From contig NZ_FNCH01000005.1 of NCBI RefSeq assembly GCF_900100705.1, forward strand, positions 186,001 through 250,000: DNA of 64,000 nucleotides, read 5' to 3'. Within the stretch, counting starts at the first letter, position 1. Each line of letters opens with the position of its first letter. A model generated the notes under the pieces. The model worked only from the letters and a program-made list of their open reading frames with translations. It was not told the origin of the DNA and did no database searches. This stretch comes from Pedobacter terrae. Its GTDB lineage: Bacteria > Bacteroidota > Bacteroidia > Sphingobacteriales > Sphingobacteriaceae. Below, piece by piece: positions 46,082 to 54,692 of the stretch. The position numbers and the translations under genes were made by a program.

Positions 46082-48910
46082 TTAAACCACTACATTAATA
46101 ATCTTTCCTTTAACAAAAATGATTTTTTTAGTTGGCTTTCCATCTAAAAATTTCTGGAATTGCTCATCTGCCAATAAAATGTTTTCTACCTCTGGCTGTG
46201 CTAAAGTTAAGCTCAAATTCAGGTTCATTTTCATTTTACCATTAATGGAAACCGGATAAGCAAACTCATCTTCTACTAGATACTCCGGATTGAATGTTGG
46301 GAAAGCTGTATAGGATAAAGTTCCGGCTTCGTTACCCAATAATACCCAAAGCTCTTCGCAGATATGTGGTGCGTAAGGCGAAAGGATAATCACCATATCT
46401 TTCAAAATCTGGCGGTTTTTACATTTCAGATCCGTTAATTCATTTACCGCAATCATAAAACTTGATACAGAAGTATTGAATGAGAAACGCTCGATATCGT
46501 CCTGCACCTTTTTAATGATTTTGTGTAATGATTTCAATTCTGCCTTAGTCGGCTCAATATCAGAAACGGTGAATTCCCATGCCTCGTTGTGGAATAATCT
46601 CCAGAATTTACGTAAGAATTTAAATACGCCTTCAATACCATTCGTGTTCCAGGGCTTGCTCTGTTCCAACGGACCTAAGAACATTTCGTACATGCGTAAA
46701 GTATCAGCACCGTAACGTTCAATCAAATCATCTGGATTAACCACGTTGAATTTTGATTTCGACATTTTTTCTACTTCAACGCCGCAAATGTATTTTCCGC
46801 CTTCCAAAATAAATTCGGCATTAGCATACTCTTCTCTCCACGCTTTGAATTTTGTCAGGTCTAAAGTATCGTTTTCAACAATATTCACATCAACGTGCAA
46901 TGCAGAGGTTTTATATTCTTTTCTTAAGCCAGCAGATACATAAGTATTGGTTGGTTTTCCGTTTTCGTCGTTAACACGGTAAACAAAGTTACTTCTTCCC
47001 TGAATCATGCCCTGGTTGATCAGTTTTTTGAAAGGCTCTTCTTCTTTGGTGTAACCCAAATCTTTCAAAAATTTGTTCCAGAAACGGCTGTACAATAAAT
47101 GGCCGGTGGCATGTTCAGAACCACCAATGTACAAATCCACATCTTTCCAATATTCTACCGCTTCTTTTGAGGCAAAATCGCTATCGTTATTTGCATCCAT
47201 ATAACGGTACCAGTACCAGCTGCTTCCTGCCCAACCTGGCATGGTACTTAATTCATAATGTCCGCCATCTTTTGGCAACCAGTTTTCAGCTCTCGCCAAT
47301 GGCGGTTCTCCGGTATCAGTCGGTAAATATTTATCAATTTCAGGAAGCAACAATGGCAATTCTTCTTCTTTTACCAAATAAGGCAATCCATCTTTAAAAT
47401 AAACCGGAATCGGCTCACCCCAATAACGCTGGCGACCAAAAATCGCATCACGCTGACGGAAGTTTACCTTCGCCCTGCCAGCACCACGTTCTTCCAGCCA
47501 ATTATTCAAAAAAGCAACAGCCTCTTTATATTCCATTCCGTTAATGAAACCAGAGTTGATGTATTTTCCTTCTTTTGTTGGGTCTGCCTGTATATCAATA
47601 TCTTTCTGTGCATCTAAAATCTGCACAATTGGCAAATTAAAATGTGTAGCAAATAACCAGTCGCGTTGATCGCCGCTAGGAACACCCATTACTGCACCTG
47701 TTCCATAGCCTGCCAATACGTAATCGGCAATCCAAAGTTGCACGCGCTCGCCACTTACCGGATTAACTACATATGTACCCGTAAAAGCACCAGATACCGT
47801 TTTGGTATCGGCCATACGGTCTAATTCTGATTTCTTTTTGGTTAAAGCAATATAATCTTCAACAGCTTGTTTTTGTTCAGGAGTGGTCAATTCGGCCACC
47901 CATTCGTGTTCCGGAGCCAATACCAGGTATGAGACACCAAAAATAGTATCCACACGCGTGGTGAAAACCTCAATATATTTTTCAGTTTTCGGTGCTAAGT
48001 TTTCAGTTTCTTCAACTGCCAACTGCAAACTGTCGACTGCAAACTTTACAGATGCCCCTACACTTCTACCGATCCAATTGCGTTGCATTTCTTTAATCGG
48101 CTCTGGCCAATCGATCGTATCCAAACCTTGTAAAAGGCGATCGGAGTAGGCTGTAATGCGCATGCTCCACTGCATCATTTTCTTTTGCTCAACCGGGAAA
48201 CCGCCACGCTCAGAAAAACCGTCTTTCACTTCATCATTCGCTAAAACTGTTCCCAATGCCGGACACCAGTTTACCGTACTCTCGCGAAGATAGGTTAAGC
48301 GGTATTTTAGTAATTCGATCTGTCTTTCTTCTTCGGTAAAGGTTGCCCAGTCACTTGGCAAAAACACCCTGGTATCTTCATCACAAACCGCTTTTACATC
48401 GGCTGTGCCGGAAGCATTAAATTTTTCGATCAGTGTGCTAATATCTTCGGCCCTATCATTTTCGATATTGTACCAGGAGTTGAACAACTGCATAAAAATC
48501 CATTGCGTCCATTTATAATACGATGGCTCACTGGTACGTACTTCTCTGCTCCAATCGAAAGAAAAACCAATCTGGTCTAACTGACGGCGATAGGTCGCAA
48601 TATTAGCCTCAGTAGTAATGGCTGGATGTTGCCCCGTTTGTATGGCGTATTGCTCTGCTGGTAACCCGAAAGAATCGTATCCCATGGGGTGCAATACGTT
48701 AAAGCCTTTTAGGCGTTTATATCTTGAAAAAATATCTGATGCAATGTAACCCAGCGGGTGCCCAACGTGTAAGCCTGCTCCTGATGGGTAAGGGAACATA
48801 TCTAACACATAATATTTTGGTTTCTCAGAATTGCTTTCGGCTTTAAACGTTTGATGATCTGCCCAAAATTTTTGCCACTTTTGTTCTATTTCTTTGAATT
48901 GGTAATCCAT
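46082..48910 (-). CDS. leuS: Leucyl-tRNA synthetase
   Basis: LeuRS charges tRNA(Leu). The 942-residue class I enzyme has the HIGH-type motif in PYPSGAGLHVGHPLGY (about 41-56), the CP1 editing domain (about 240-440; TTRVDTIFGVSYLVLAPEH, then YGTGAVMGVPSGDQRD), KMSKS in VEKMSKSKFNVVN (about 715) and a C-terminal anticodon-binding domain. Residues about 287-309, at the start of the editing domain, are encoded by a heptad repeat array (47985-48052) and interrupt the usual KFAV...YIEVFTTR sequence. A TATTTTCG box at 48936-48943 on this strand may be the -7 element. Confidence 0.97.
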   Translation of the reverse strand: MDYQFKEIEQKWQKFWADHQTFKAESNSEKPKYYVLDMFPYPSGAGLHVGHPLGYIASDIFSRYKRLKGFNVLHPMGYDSFGLPAEQYAIQTGQHPAITTEANIATYRRQLDQIGFSFDWSREVRTSEPSYYKWTQWIFMQLFNSWYNIENDRAEDISTLIEKFNASGTADVKAVCDEDTRVFLPSDWATFTEEERQIELLKYRLTYLRESTVNWCPALGTVLANDEVKDGFSERGGFPVEQKKMMQWSMRITAYSDRLLQGLDTIDWPEPIKEMQRNWIGRSVGASVKFAVDSLQLAVEETENLAPKTEKYIEVFTTRVDTIFGVSYLVLAPEHEWVAELTTPEQKQAVEDYIALTKKKSELDRMADTKTVSGAFTGTYVVNPVSGERVQLWIADYVLAGYGTGAVMGVPSGDQRDWLFATHFNLPIVQILDAQKDIDIQADPTKEGKYINSGFINGMEYKEAVAFLNNWLEERGAGRAKVNFRQRDAIFGRQRYWGEPIPVYFKDGLPYLVKEEELPLLLPEIDKYLPTDTGEPPLARAENWLPKDGGHYELSTMPGWAGSSWYWYRYMDANNDSDFASKEAVEYWKDVDLYIGGSEHATGHLLYSRFWNKFLKDLGYTKEEEPFKKLINQGMIQGRSNFVYRVNDENGKPTNTYVSAGLRKEYKTSALHVDVNIVENDTLDLTKFKAWREEYANAEFILEGGKYICGVEVEKMSKSKFNVVNPDDLIERYGADTLRMYEMFLGPLEQSKPWNTNGIEGVFKFLRKFWRLFHNEAWEFTVSDIEPTKAELKSLHKIIKKVQDDIERFSFNTSVSSFMIAVNELTDLKCKNRQILKDMVIILSPYAPHICEELWVLLGNEAGTLSYTAFPTFNPEYLVEDEFAYPVSINGKMKMNLNLSLTLAQPEVENILLADEQFQKFLDGKPTKKIIFVKGKIINVVV
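47985..48052 (-). repeat. In-frame heptad-repeat array inside leuS
   Basis: On the coding strand: AAAGTTT, GCAGTCG, ACAGTTT, GCAGTTG, GCAGTTG, AAGAAAC, TGAAAAC, TTAGCAC, CGAAAAC, TGAAAAA. Ten seven-base units; the first half (CAGTT) and second half (AACTG) are partly complementary. It encodes a stretch around DSLQLAVEETENLAPKTEK. Confidence 0.85.
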
Positions 48911-49189
48911 TGCAAGTTTTAAATTTTTAAAGGGGCGAAAATACGGAAATTAAGGGGCTTTAAAAAGTAGATTCAGGATAATATTTTGACGATAGATGCG
49001 CAGAATGAGAATAAGTTAAGGCTAAAATCCAGACTTTTTGTGTGTAATCAGATGTTTCTATTTAACTATCGGAGCAGATAAGTGAAATCTTAATTATGTT
49101 TTGTGTCAATTGGTAATAACTGACACCATAGTTAAACTGATCTATGTGTGCCCTAATCTAGCAGTTTCATGCAAAATAATCTTCGTTTA
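48911..49189. other. Spacer upstream of leuS
   Basis: No gene recognised. It contains the leuS -7 candidate TATTTTCG (minus, 48936-48943) about 26 bases ahead of the ATG. Confidence 0.45.
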
Positions 49190-49213
49190 GCGTCGGTTGT
49201 TACCAACCGACGC
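49190..49213. other. Perfect 10-bp hairpin
   Basis: GCGTCGGTTG, loop TTAC, CAACCGACGC. It is GC-rich in an AT-rich spacer, ten bases beyond the terminator of the 49276 gene. No T-run of its own. Confidence 0.8.
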
Positions 49214-49215
49214 CA

Positions 49216-49250
49216 CAAAAAAGCGCCATTGATCTTAAAACCAATGGCGC
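49216..49250 (-). terminator. Intrinsic terminator of the small lipoprotein gene
   Basis: On the minus strand, GCGCCATTG, 10-base loop, CAATGGCGC, then TTTTTT. It begins 26 bases after the stop at 49276. Confidence 0.9.
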
Positions 49251-49275
49251 AGCAAATAATCGGGGGATTAAGTTC

Positions 49276-49704
49276 TTATCTTGATAAAGAATATACTTTA
49301 GTTACGTTTGTTTTATCAATTTTAGCGGTAAACTCTAATTTGTTTGCCGTAATACTGTTTATCTTACAATAATTTAAACCATCGTTAATATCCATGCTAA
49401 ACTGATCAGAATATATGATCACATAAGTTCCGATGGTTCTGTTACCTGATAAACTCAACTCTACCTGGTCATCATCATTTGGCTTAAAGTCAATATAATC
49501 ACTTGTGGTACCATAGTTTACTGTGCCGTTTATCTTTTTTGGGTCTTTTAATGTTTCTTCAGCAGTGTAGCCAGAAGTTACAATCTTATTTAAGGTCCAC
49601 TTACCTAACATTTGCGCTTTTAAAGATGTACTGTCTTTTTTGCACGACATAAAAGTTGAAGCGATAAGTAAGAATAGGCTCAGCGCGGTAATTTGTCTTT
49701 TCAT
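49276..49704 (-). CDS. Small lipocalin-like lipoprotein
   Basis: The 142-residue protein has a lipoprotein signal (MKRQITALSLFLLIASTFMS then Cys21). It is followed by MLGKWTLNKIVTSG near 34-47, the opening pattern of Bacteroidota lipocalin-like proteins, and a beta-rich body (YIDFKPNDDDQVELSLSGN). The function is unknown. An open frame extends 38 residues upstream, but the signal sequence fixes ATG at 49704. It has its own terminator and is divergent from ftsX. Confidence 0.8.
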   Translation of the reverse strand: MKRQITALSLFLLIASTFMSCKKDSTSLKAQMLGKWTLNKIVTSGYTAEETLKDPKKINGTVNYGTTSDYIDFKPNDDDQVELSLSGNRTIGTYVIIYSDQFSMDINDGLNYCKINSITANKLEFTAKIDKTNVTKVYSLSR

Positions 49705-49876
49705 AGTTAAATTTAGTTTTAAGATATCCATAATTAACGCCGTTTTAACAAATTTCGTACCGCCTTTAGAAAAAGAATCAGATTTGCACAAGAATTTAAT
49801 CTCCAAACTAAAAGCCAATCGCTTACGTTAGTATTCATTTAGCAATCATTAATTGGTGTTTATCAGGTATAATTTA

Positions 49877-49884
49877 TATTTTCG
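49877..49884 (+). promoter_or_regulatory. Candidate -7 element of ftsX
   Basis: TATTTTCG, one mismatch to TANNTTTG, 11 bases before the ATG. TTG at 49853-49855 could serve as -33 with a 21-base spacer. Confidence 0.4.
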
Positions 49885-49895
49885 CAGAAACAAAA

Positions 49896-50783
49896 ATGAA
49901 ATACATGGAAGAATTCGAAGTAAGTGATGCATCTAAAAAAACCAAAACCGTTTATATCTCTACTATCATTAGTATTGCATTGGTTTTATTAATGCTGGGG
50001 CTACTTGGTTTAGTACTTGTACATGCCAAAAACCTCTCTAACTACGTTAAGGAAAACATTGTTTTAAACATTATTGTCGATGAAGGTGCAAAAGAAGCCG
50101 ATGTTTTGGCTTTCCAAAAAGAGCTCAACGCCAATCCGGCAGTAAAGCAGACTCAATATGTTAATAAAGAACTCGCGGCCAGAAATTTAACCCAGGATTT
50201 AGGTGAGGATTTTGTTAATTTCTTAGGTTACAATCCCCTAACTTCTACCTTCGATGTATACTTAAAAGCAGAATATGCAAACAATAAAAGTATCGATGCC
50301 TTAAAAACCAGTATTTCTAAAAACCCTGTAGTTAAAGAAGTGGTTTATCAAAGTTCTTTAATTGATATGGTAAACAAAAATATCAACACCATAGGTTTAA
50401 TTATTTTAGCCTTTGCGGCACTACTATTAATTATTTCTATAGCACTGATTAACAATACGATAAGGTTGGCAATTTACTCACAGCGTTTTTTAATTAAAAG
50501 TATGCAGCTGGTTGGTGCAACGAAAAACTTTATTCGACGTCCTTTCTTATTGTATGCGGCCTTACATGGCTTAATTGCTGCATTTATAGCCATTATTATT
50601 TTATTGGCCACTTTAATTTATGCCCGCAAAGAGGTACCTGAAATTATTATTTTAAATAATTATCAGGAATTTGGCTTTGTGTTTATAGGCCTTTTAATTG
50701 TGGGTATTTTTATAACAGGCATTAGCACATGGTTTGCAGTAAGCAGATATTTACGTTTAAAATCTTATCATCTTTATAGATAA
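49896..50783 (+). CDS. ftsX: Cell division protein FtsX
   Basis: FtsX is the membrane subunit of the FtsEX complex that activates peptidoglycan hydrolases at division. The 295-residue protein has TM1 (about 25-47), an extracytoplasmic domain (about 50-165) and three further TM segments (about 170-190, 222-245 and 262-285), the FtsX layout. A second ATG at 49905 is possible. ftsE is not adjacent. The stop overlaps the next ATG by one base. Confidence 0.92.
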   Translation: MKYMEEFEVSDASKKTKTVYISTIISIALVLLMLGLLGLVLVHAKNLSNYVKENIVLNIIVDEGAKEADVLAFQKELNANPAVKQTQYVNKELAARNLTQDLGEDFVNFLGYNPLTSTFDVYLKAEYANNKSIDALKTSISKNPVVKEVVYQSSLIDMVNKNINTIGLIILAFAALLLIISIALINNTIRLAIYSQRFLIKSMQLVGATKNFIRRPFLLYAALHGLIAAFIAIIILLATLIYARKEVPEIIILNNYQEFGFVFIGLLIVGIFITGISTWFAVSRYLRLKSYHLYR

Positions 50784-51010
50784 TGGCAGAAAAAAAAACA
50801 GGTCCGGTGGTAAAGGACGTTAAAAGCGAATTGGTTTTCACCAAAAAAAACTATCAGTTATTGTTAATCAGCATTGCAATCGTAGCAGTTGGTTTTATCC
50901 TGATGATGGGCACCACTGGTGATATTTATGATTTCAGAAGAACTTTGCTGGCGCCATTGGTGGTATTAGCTGGTTTTGCTTTTGGTATTTATGCCATTTT
51001 AAAAAAATAA
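50783..51010 (+). CDS. DUF3098 family small membrane protein
   Basis: The 75-residue protein has two hydrophobic segments (about 26-44 and 54-72) separated by a short TGDIYDFRR loop, the DUF3098 pattern. ATG overlaps the ftsX stop by one base. Members regularly lie between ftsX and uppP in Bacteroidota, suggesting a cell-envelope role that is not defined. Confidence 0.88.
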   Translation: MAEKKTGPVVKDVKSELVFTKKNYQLLLISIAIVAVGFILMMGTTGDIYDFRRTLLAPLVVLAGFAFGIYAILKK

Positions 51011-51090
51011 ATTTATCCGATTAGGATCATATTAAAATGCTTAATTAATTGGTTGAGCGTTTTTTTTATTTCCTTTCTTTCCTAAAAAAT

Positions 51091-51885
51091 ATGAACGCTT
51101 TTGAAGCTATTGTCCTTGCCATTGTTGAAGGATTAACTGAATTTTTACCAGTATCAAGCACTGGCCACATGATCATTGCTTCATCGTTTATGGGCATTGC
51201 ATCAGAACCATTTGTAAAACTTTTCACCATTGTAATCCAACTCGGTGCAATACTCTCTGTTGTTGTACTTTATTTTAAACGATTCTTTAAATCAATAAAC
51301 TTCTATATTAAATTGCTTGTGGCCTTTATTCCGGCAGCGGTATTCGGTTTGTTATTGAGTAAAAAAATCGACGAATTATTAGAAAGCCCTATGGCTGTTG
51401 GTATCTCTTTACTCGTTGGTGGTATTATCTTATTGTTTGTAGACAAATGGTTTAATAAACCAACAATCGAGGAAGAAGAGCAAATAACCTATTTAACAGC
51501 GCTTAAGATCGGCTTTTTCCAGTGTATTGCCATGTTACCAGGCGTATCCCGTTCTGGTGCAACTATTGTGGGTGGCATGAGTCAGAAATTAAGCAGAAAA
51601 ATAGCTGCAGAATTTTCATTTTTCCTGGCAGTGCCAACGATGTTTGCAGCAACTGCCAAAAAACTGTACGATTTTTACAAGGAAGGGCATACCATTACCC
51701 ACGATCAAACCAATATGTTGATTATTGGAAATGTTGTTGCATTTATTGTGGCACTCCTGGCGATAAAAAGTTTCATCGGATACCTGAACAAGCATGGTTT
51801 CAAAGTTTTTGGATGGTACAGAATAGCTGCAGGCCTTATCATTATTATCCTGTTGCTGAGCGGCCACAACTTACAGATCATATAA
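51091..51885 (+). CDS. uppP: Undecaprenyl-diphosphatase (BacA/UppP)
   Basis: UppP recycles undecaprenyl pyrophosphate, the lipid carrier of peptidoglycan synthesis. The 264-residue membrane protein has the two catalytic motifs, [14 protein letters not shown] (about 13-26) and PGVSRSGAT (about 150-158), and about eight hydrophobic segments. ATG at 51091 gives the usual N-terminus ([18 protein letters not shown]); an upstream GTG-initiated extension lacks support. Part of the ftsX-ribF cluster. Confidence 0.95.
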   Translation: MNAFEAIVLAIVEGLTEFLPVSSTGHMIIASSFMGIASEPFVKLFTIVIQLGAILSVVVLYFKRFFKSINFYIKLLVAFIPAAVFGLLLSKKIDELLESPMAVGISLLVGGIILLFVDKWFNKPTIEEEEQITYLTALKIGFFQCIAMLPGVSRSGATIVGGMSQKLSRKIAAEFSFFLAVPTMFAATAKKLYDFYKEGHTITHDQTNMLIIGNVVAFIVALLAIKSFIGYLNKHGFKVFGWYRIAAGLIIIILLLSGHNLQII

Positions 51886-51900
51886 TTCATTTAAATATTT

Positions 51901-51967
51901 TAATCACAGATAAAATAGACACATACAGGTAATATCATCCGTGTTTATCTGAGTACATCTGCGGTTA
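51901..51967. repeat. CACAGATAAA / CCGTGTTTATCTG repeat, second copy
   Basis: TAATCACAGATAAAATAGAC ... ATCATCCGTGTTTATCTGAG followed by CATCTGCGGTTAA. Related to 5241-5290 and located between uppP and truB. Confidence 0.7.
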
Positions 51968-51997
51968 AAAAAACTTAGGCAAACCGCATTGAATCCT

Positions 51998-52005
51998 TAT
52001 CTTTG
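51998..52005 (+). promoter_or_regulatory. -7 promoter element of truB
   Basis: TATCTTTG, perfect match. TTAG at 51975-51978 is a one-mismatch -33 box with 19-base spacing. The GTG start is only 15 bases further, so the message has almost no leader. Confidence 0.65.
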
Positions 52006-52019
52006 CGCAAAAAAGATTT

Positions 52020-52751
52020 GTGAGTACCGAAAATTCAAAATTCAAAGATTTCAATTTTGCTGAAGGCGAATTGCTTTTAATCAACAAGCCATACAAATGG
52101 ACTTCATTTGACGTGGTTGGCAAAATCCGTAATTCTTTAAAACCGCTAAAACTAAAGGTTGGCCACGCGGGCACTTTAGATCCTCTTGCTACGGGACTGT
52201 TGATTATCTGTACCGGTAAACTGACTAAGCAGATTGATACTTTTCAGGCTGAGGAAAAAGAATATACCGGCACCATGATTTTAGGAGCTACTACCCCATC
52301 ATTCGATATGGAAACGGAGGTTGATGAAACATTCGAAATCAGCCACATTACCGAAGAAGAAATTTATGCGGCCTGCAAACCATTTATTGGAGATATAGAA
52401 CAATATCCACCTGCCCACTCTGCAGTAAAGGTAAATGGCGAACGTTTATATGTAAAAGCAAGATTAGGCGAAGAGGTTGAGTTAAGGAAACGTTTTGTCA
52501 GTGTTCCGGAATTTGAAATTACCCGAATCGAACTGCCAGAAATCGATTTCAGGATTGTATGTAGCAAAGGCACTTACATCCGTTCATTAATATCCGATTT
52601 TGGTAAAACGCTAAACAATGGTGCTTATCTTTCTAAACTTACCCGTACCCGAAGCGGAAACTTTTTACTAAAAGATGCATTTGAGGTATTAGATCTTGTT
52701 AGTTATATTCGCAGTAAGAAAGAAGAAGCTAAAACTGAAGCAGGAGTATGA
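52020..52751 (+). CDS. truB: tRNA pseudouridine(55) synthase
   Basis: TruB makes the universal pseudouridine 55 in the T loop of tRNAs. The 243-residue protein has the catalytic motif GHAGTLDPLATGLL with Asp54, INKPYKWTSFDVV near 21-33, and SKGTYIRSLISD near 181-192. The start is GTG at 52020-52022, preceded by the promoter box. It overlaps yitT by four bases (ATGA). Confidence 0.95.
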   Translation: MSTENSKFKDFNFAEGELLLINKPYKWTSFDVVGKIRNSLKPLKLKVGHAGTLDPLATGLLIICTGKLTKQIDTFQAEEKEYTGTMILGATTPSFDMETEVDETFEISHITEEEIYAACKPFIGDIEQYPPAHSAVKVNGERLYVKARLGEEVELRKRFVSVPEFEITRIELPEIDFRIVCSKGTYIRSLISDFGKTLNNGAYLSKLTRTRSGNFLLKDAFEVLDLVSYIRSKKEEAKTEAGV

Positions 52752-53608
52752 ACCATATCAAAAACAGGCATACCAGGTTAATAAAAGAAATTCTTTTAAT
52801 TATAGCAGGTGTAACTTCGGCATGTTTTGGGTTAAAAAGCTTTTTAATGCCCAGCCACTTTATTGATGGCGGCGTTACCGGCATCTCCCTGTTAGTAAGC
52901 ACCTTAACAGGGTGGAATTTATCTTACCTTATCGCCATCATCAACATTCCGTTTGTTATTTTAGGTTATAGGCAGATTGGTAAGGGCTTTGCCTTTAAAA
53001 CTGCTATTGCCATTGCCGCACTCTCACTCGCACTAATTATCCTGCCCTTTCAGCCCATAACACACGATAAGTTACTGATTGCATTTTTTGGGGGTTTGTT
53101 TTTAGGTGGCGGAATCGGGTTGGCCATGCGCGGTGGCTGTGTAATTGATGGCACAGAAGTTTTAGCACTCTATATCAGTAAAAACAGCATTTTAACCGTC
53201 GGGAATATTATCCTGATTTTAAATATCATTATTTTCGCTTTCGCTGCTTATTTCTTAAACATCGAAACTGCACTTTATGCCATTCTAACCTATTTATCCG
53301 CCTCAAGCACTATCGATTTTATCGTAAATGGATTAGAGCAGTATACAGGCGTAACGGTAATTTCAGACCATCAGGAAGCCATAAAAACGTTCATTATTAA
53401 CGAAATGAAACGTGGTGTAACCATTTATAAAGGCGAAGGTGGCTACGGAGAAAAAAAAGATATCGATATTATTTTTACCGTTGTGACCAAACTAGAGATG
53501 AGCAAACTACAAACGGCTATCAGGCAGATTGATCCGGATGCCTTTGTAATCCAACAACAGATTGCAGATTTAAAAGGCGGGGTGGTAAAACGCCATGCTT
53601 TACATTAA
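52748..53608 (+). CDS. YitT family membrane protein (DUF2179 C-terminus)
   Basis: The 286-residue protein has five to six hydrophobic segments in residues 10-190 (DUF161: FLMPSHFIDGGVTGISLLVS, GLAMRGGCVIDGTEVLALYIS). The soluble C-terminal DUF2179 domain (about 215-280) contains GVTIYKGEGGY and a KLEMSKLQTAIRQIDPDAFV helix. The family's transport or sensing role is unknown. Translationally coupled to truB. Confidence 0.9.
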   Translation: MNHIKNRHTRLIKEILLIIAGVTSACFGLKSFLMPSHFIDGGVTGISLLVSTLTGWNLSYLIAIINIPFVILGYRQIGKGFAFKTAIAIAALSLALIILPFQPITHDKLLIAFFGGLFLGGGIGLAMRGGCVIDGTEVLALYISKNSILTVGNIILILNIIIFAFAAYFLNIETALYAILTYLSASSTIDFIVNGLEQYTGVTVISDHQEAIKTFIINEMKRGVTIYKGEGGYGEKKDIDIIFTVVTKLEMSKLQTAIRQIDPDAFVIQQQIADLKGGVVKRHALH

Positions 53609-53648
53609 TAACAGAAATTTGGGCATTCCCCTAAGCTATGCGAAGGGT

Positions 53649-53668
53649 CGGGATGGAAGCGATATCCC
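53649..53668 (+). repeat. Partial copy of the CGGGATGGAAGCG hairpin family
   Basis: CGGGATGGAAGCGATATCCC resembles the 5' arm of the elements at 7501-7573 and 7839-7915. The 3' arm is missing. It lies between yitT and ribF. Confidence 0.6.
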
Positions 53669-53705
53669 TTATGCAAAACCCACACCAATAAAATAGATTT
53701 TACCA

Positions 53706-54692
53706 TTGAAGATATACAATAACCTTTCGGATTTTAAAAAATTAGATAATGCCATTGTTACGATTGGCACTTTTGATGGTGTGCATTTCGGACATCAAAA
53801 AATCATCAAACAACTGGTGCAAAAGGCGAAGGCAGATAACGGAGAAAGTGTTATATTAACTTTTTTCCCGCATCCGAGAATGATTATCGATCCTGAAAAC
53901 CAGGATTTGAAAATGATTAACACTATTAATGAAAAAGCAGCAATTTTAAAGGGTTTAGGTGTAGATCATCTGATTATTACCCCATTTACCCGTGATTTTT
54001 CCAACCAGCTGCCAGAAGATTATATTAAAAATATCCTGGTTGATCATATAGGTACCAAACACATTATTATTGGCTATGATCATCGTTTTGGTAAAGACCG
54101 CTCTGGCAATTTAAACGTTTTAAAAGCTGCCGGCATACATTTCGGTTTTACCGTTGAAGAAATTATGGAACAGGATATTCATGATGTGGCAGTAAGTTCA
54201 ACCAAGATCCGCGAGGCACTTTTGGCCGGTGATGTTGGGTTGGCTAACGATTACCTCGGCTACCCTTTTTCTATTTTTGGCAGGGTAATTAAAGGCGATA
54301 AAATAGGCAGAACGATTGGCTTCCCAACAGCAAATATCTTCGTAGAAGAAACTTATAAACTAATCCCAAGCGATGGTATTTATGCCGTTACTGTTGAAAT
54401 GAGTCCTGAATTTAATGAAGAATTGGGATCGACAAGCGGACATCCGACTTCGGACTCCGGACTCCTGACTTATAAAGGTATGGCCTATATCGGGCAACGA
54501 CCAACCATTAATGGGATGACACGAAATATTGAGGTTAATATTTTTGATTTTAACCAGGAAATTTATGGACAGGATATTAAGATGAATTTCCTGAAATTTC
54601 TTCGTCACGATGTAAAATTTACCGGATTAGAAGCACTGACCGTTCAATTGCAAAAAGATAAAGAAGCTACTCTAGCATATTTTAGCAGCTAG
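53706..54692 (+). CDS. ribF: Bifunctional riboflavin kinase / FAD synthetase
   Basis: RibF converts riboflavin to FMN and then FAD. The 328-residue protein has the FAD-synthetase motifs GTFDGVHFGHQ (about 22-32) and GYDHRFGKDRSGN (about 119-131), and the kinase motif GRTIGFPTANI (about 201-211). The start is TTG at 53706-53708. Residues about 237-256, in the kinase domain just before LTYKGMAYIGQRPTI, come from a heptad repeat array (54426-54474). The stop overlaps the stop of the converging toxin pseudogene. Confidence 0.95.
   Translation: MKIYNNLSDFKKLDNAIVTIGTFDGVHFGHQKIIKQLVQKAKADNGESVILTFFPHPRMIIDPENQDLKMINTINEKAAILKGLGVDHLIITPFTRDFSNQLPEDYIKNILVDHIGTKHIIIGYDHRFGKDRSGNLNVLKAAGIHFGFTVEEIMEQDIHDVAVSSTKIREALLAGDVGLANDYLGYPFSIFGRVIKGDKIGRTIGFPTANIFVEETYKLIPSDGIYAVTVEMSPEFNEELGSTSGHPTSDSGLLTYKGMAYIGQRPTINGMTRNIEVNIFDFNQEIYGQDIKMNFLKFLRHDVKFTGLEALTVQLQKDKEATLAYFSS
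54426..54474 (+). repeat. In-frame heptad-repeat array inside ribF
   Basis: Units GGATCGA, CAAGCGG, ACATCCG, ACTTCGG, ACTCCGG, ACTCCTG, ACTTATA. The core (ACTYCGG) is the complement of the AAGTCCG unit inside ispG and of the array at 58084-58165. It encodes GSTSGHPTSDSGLL. Confidence 0.85.
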
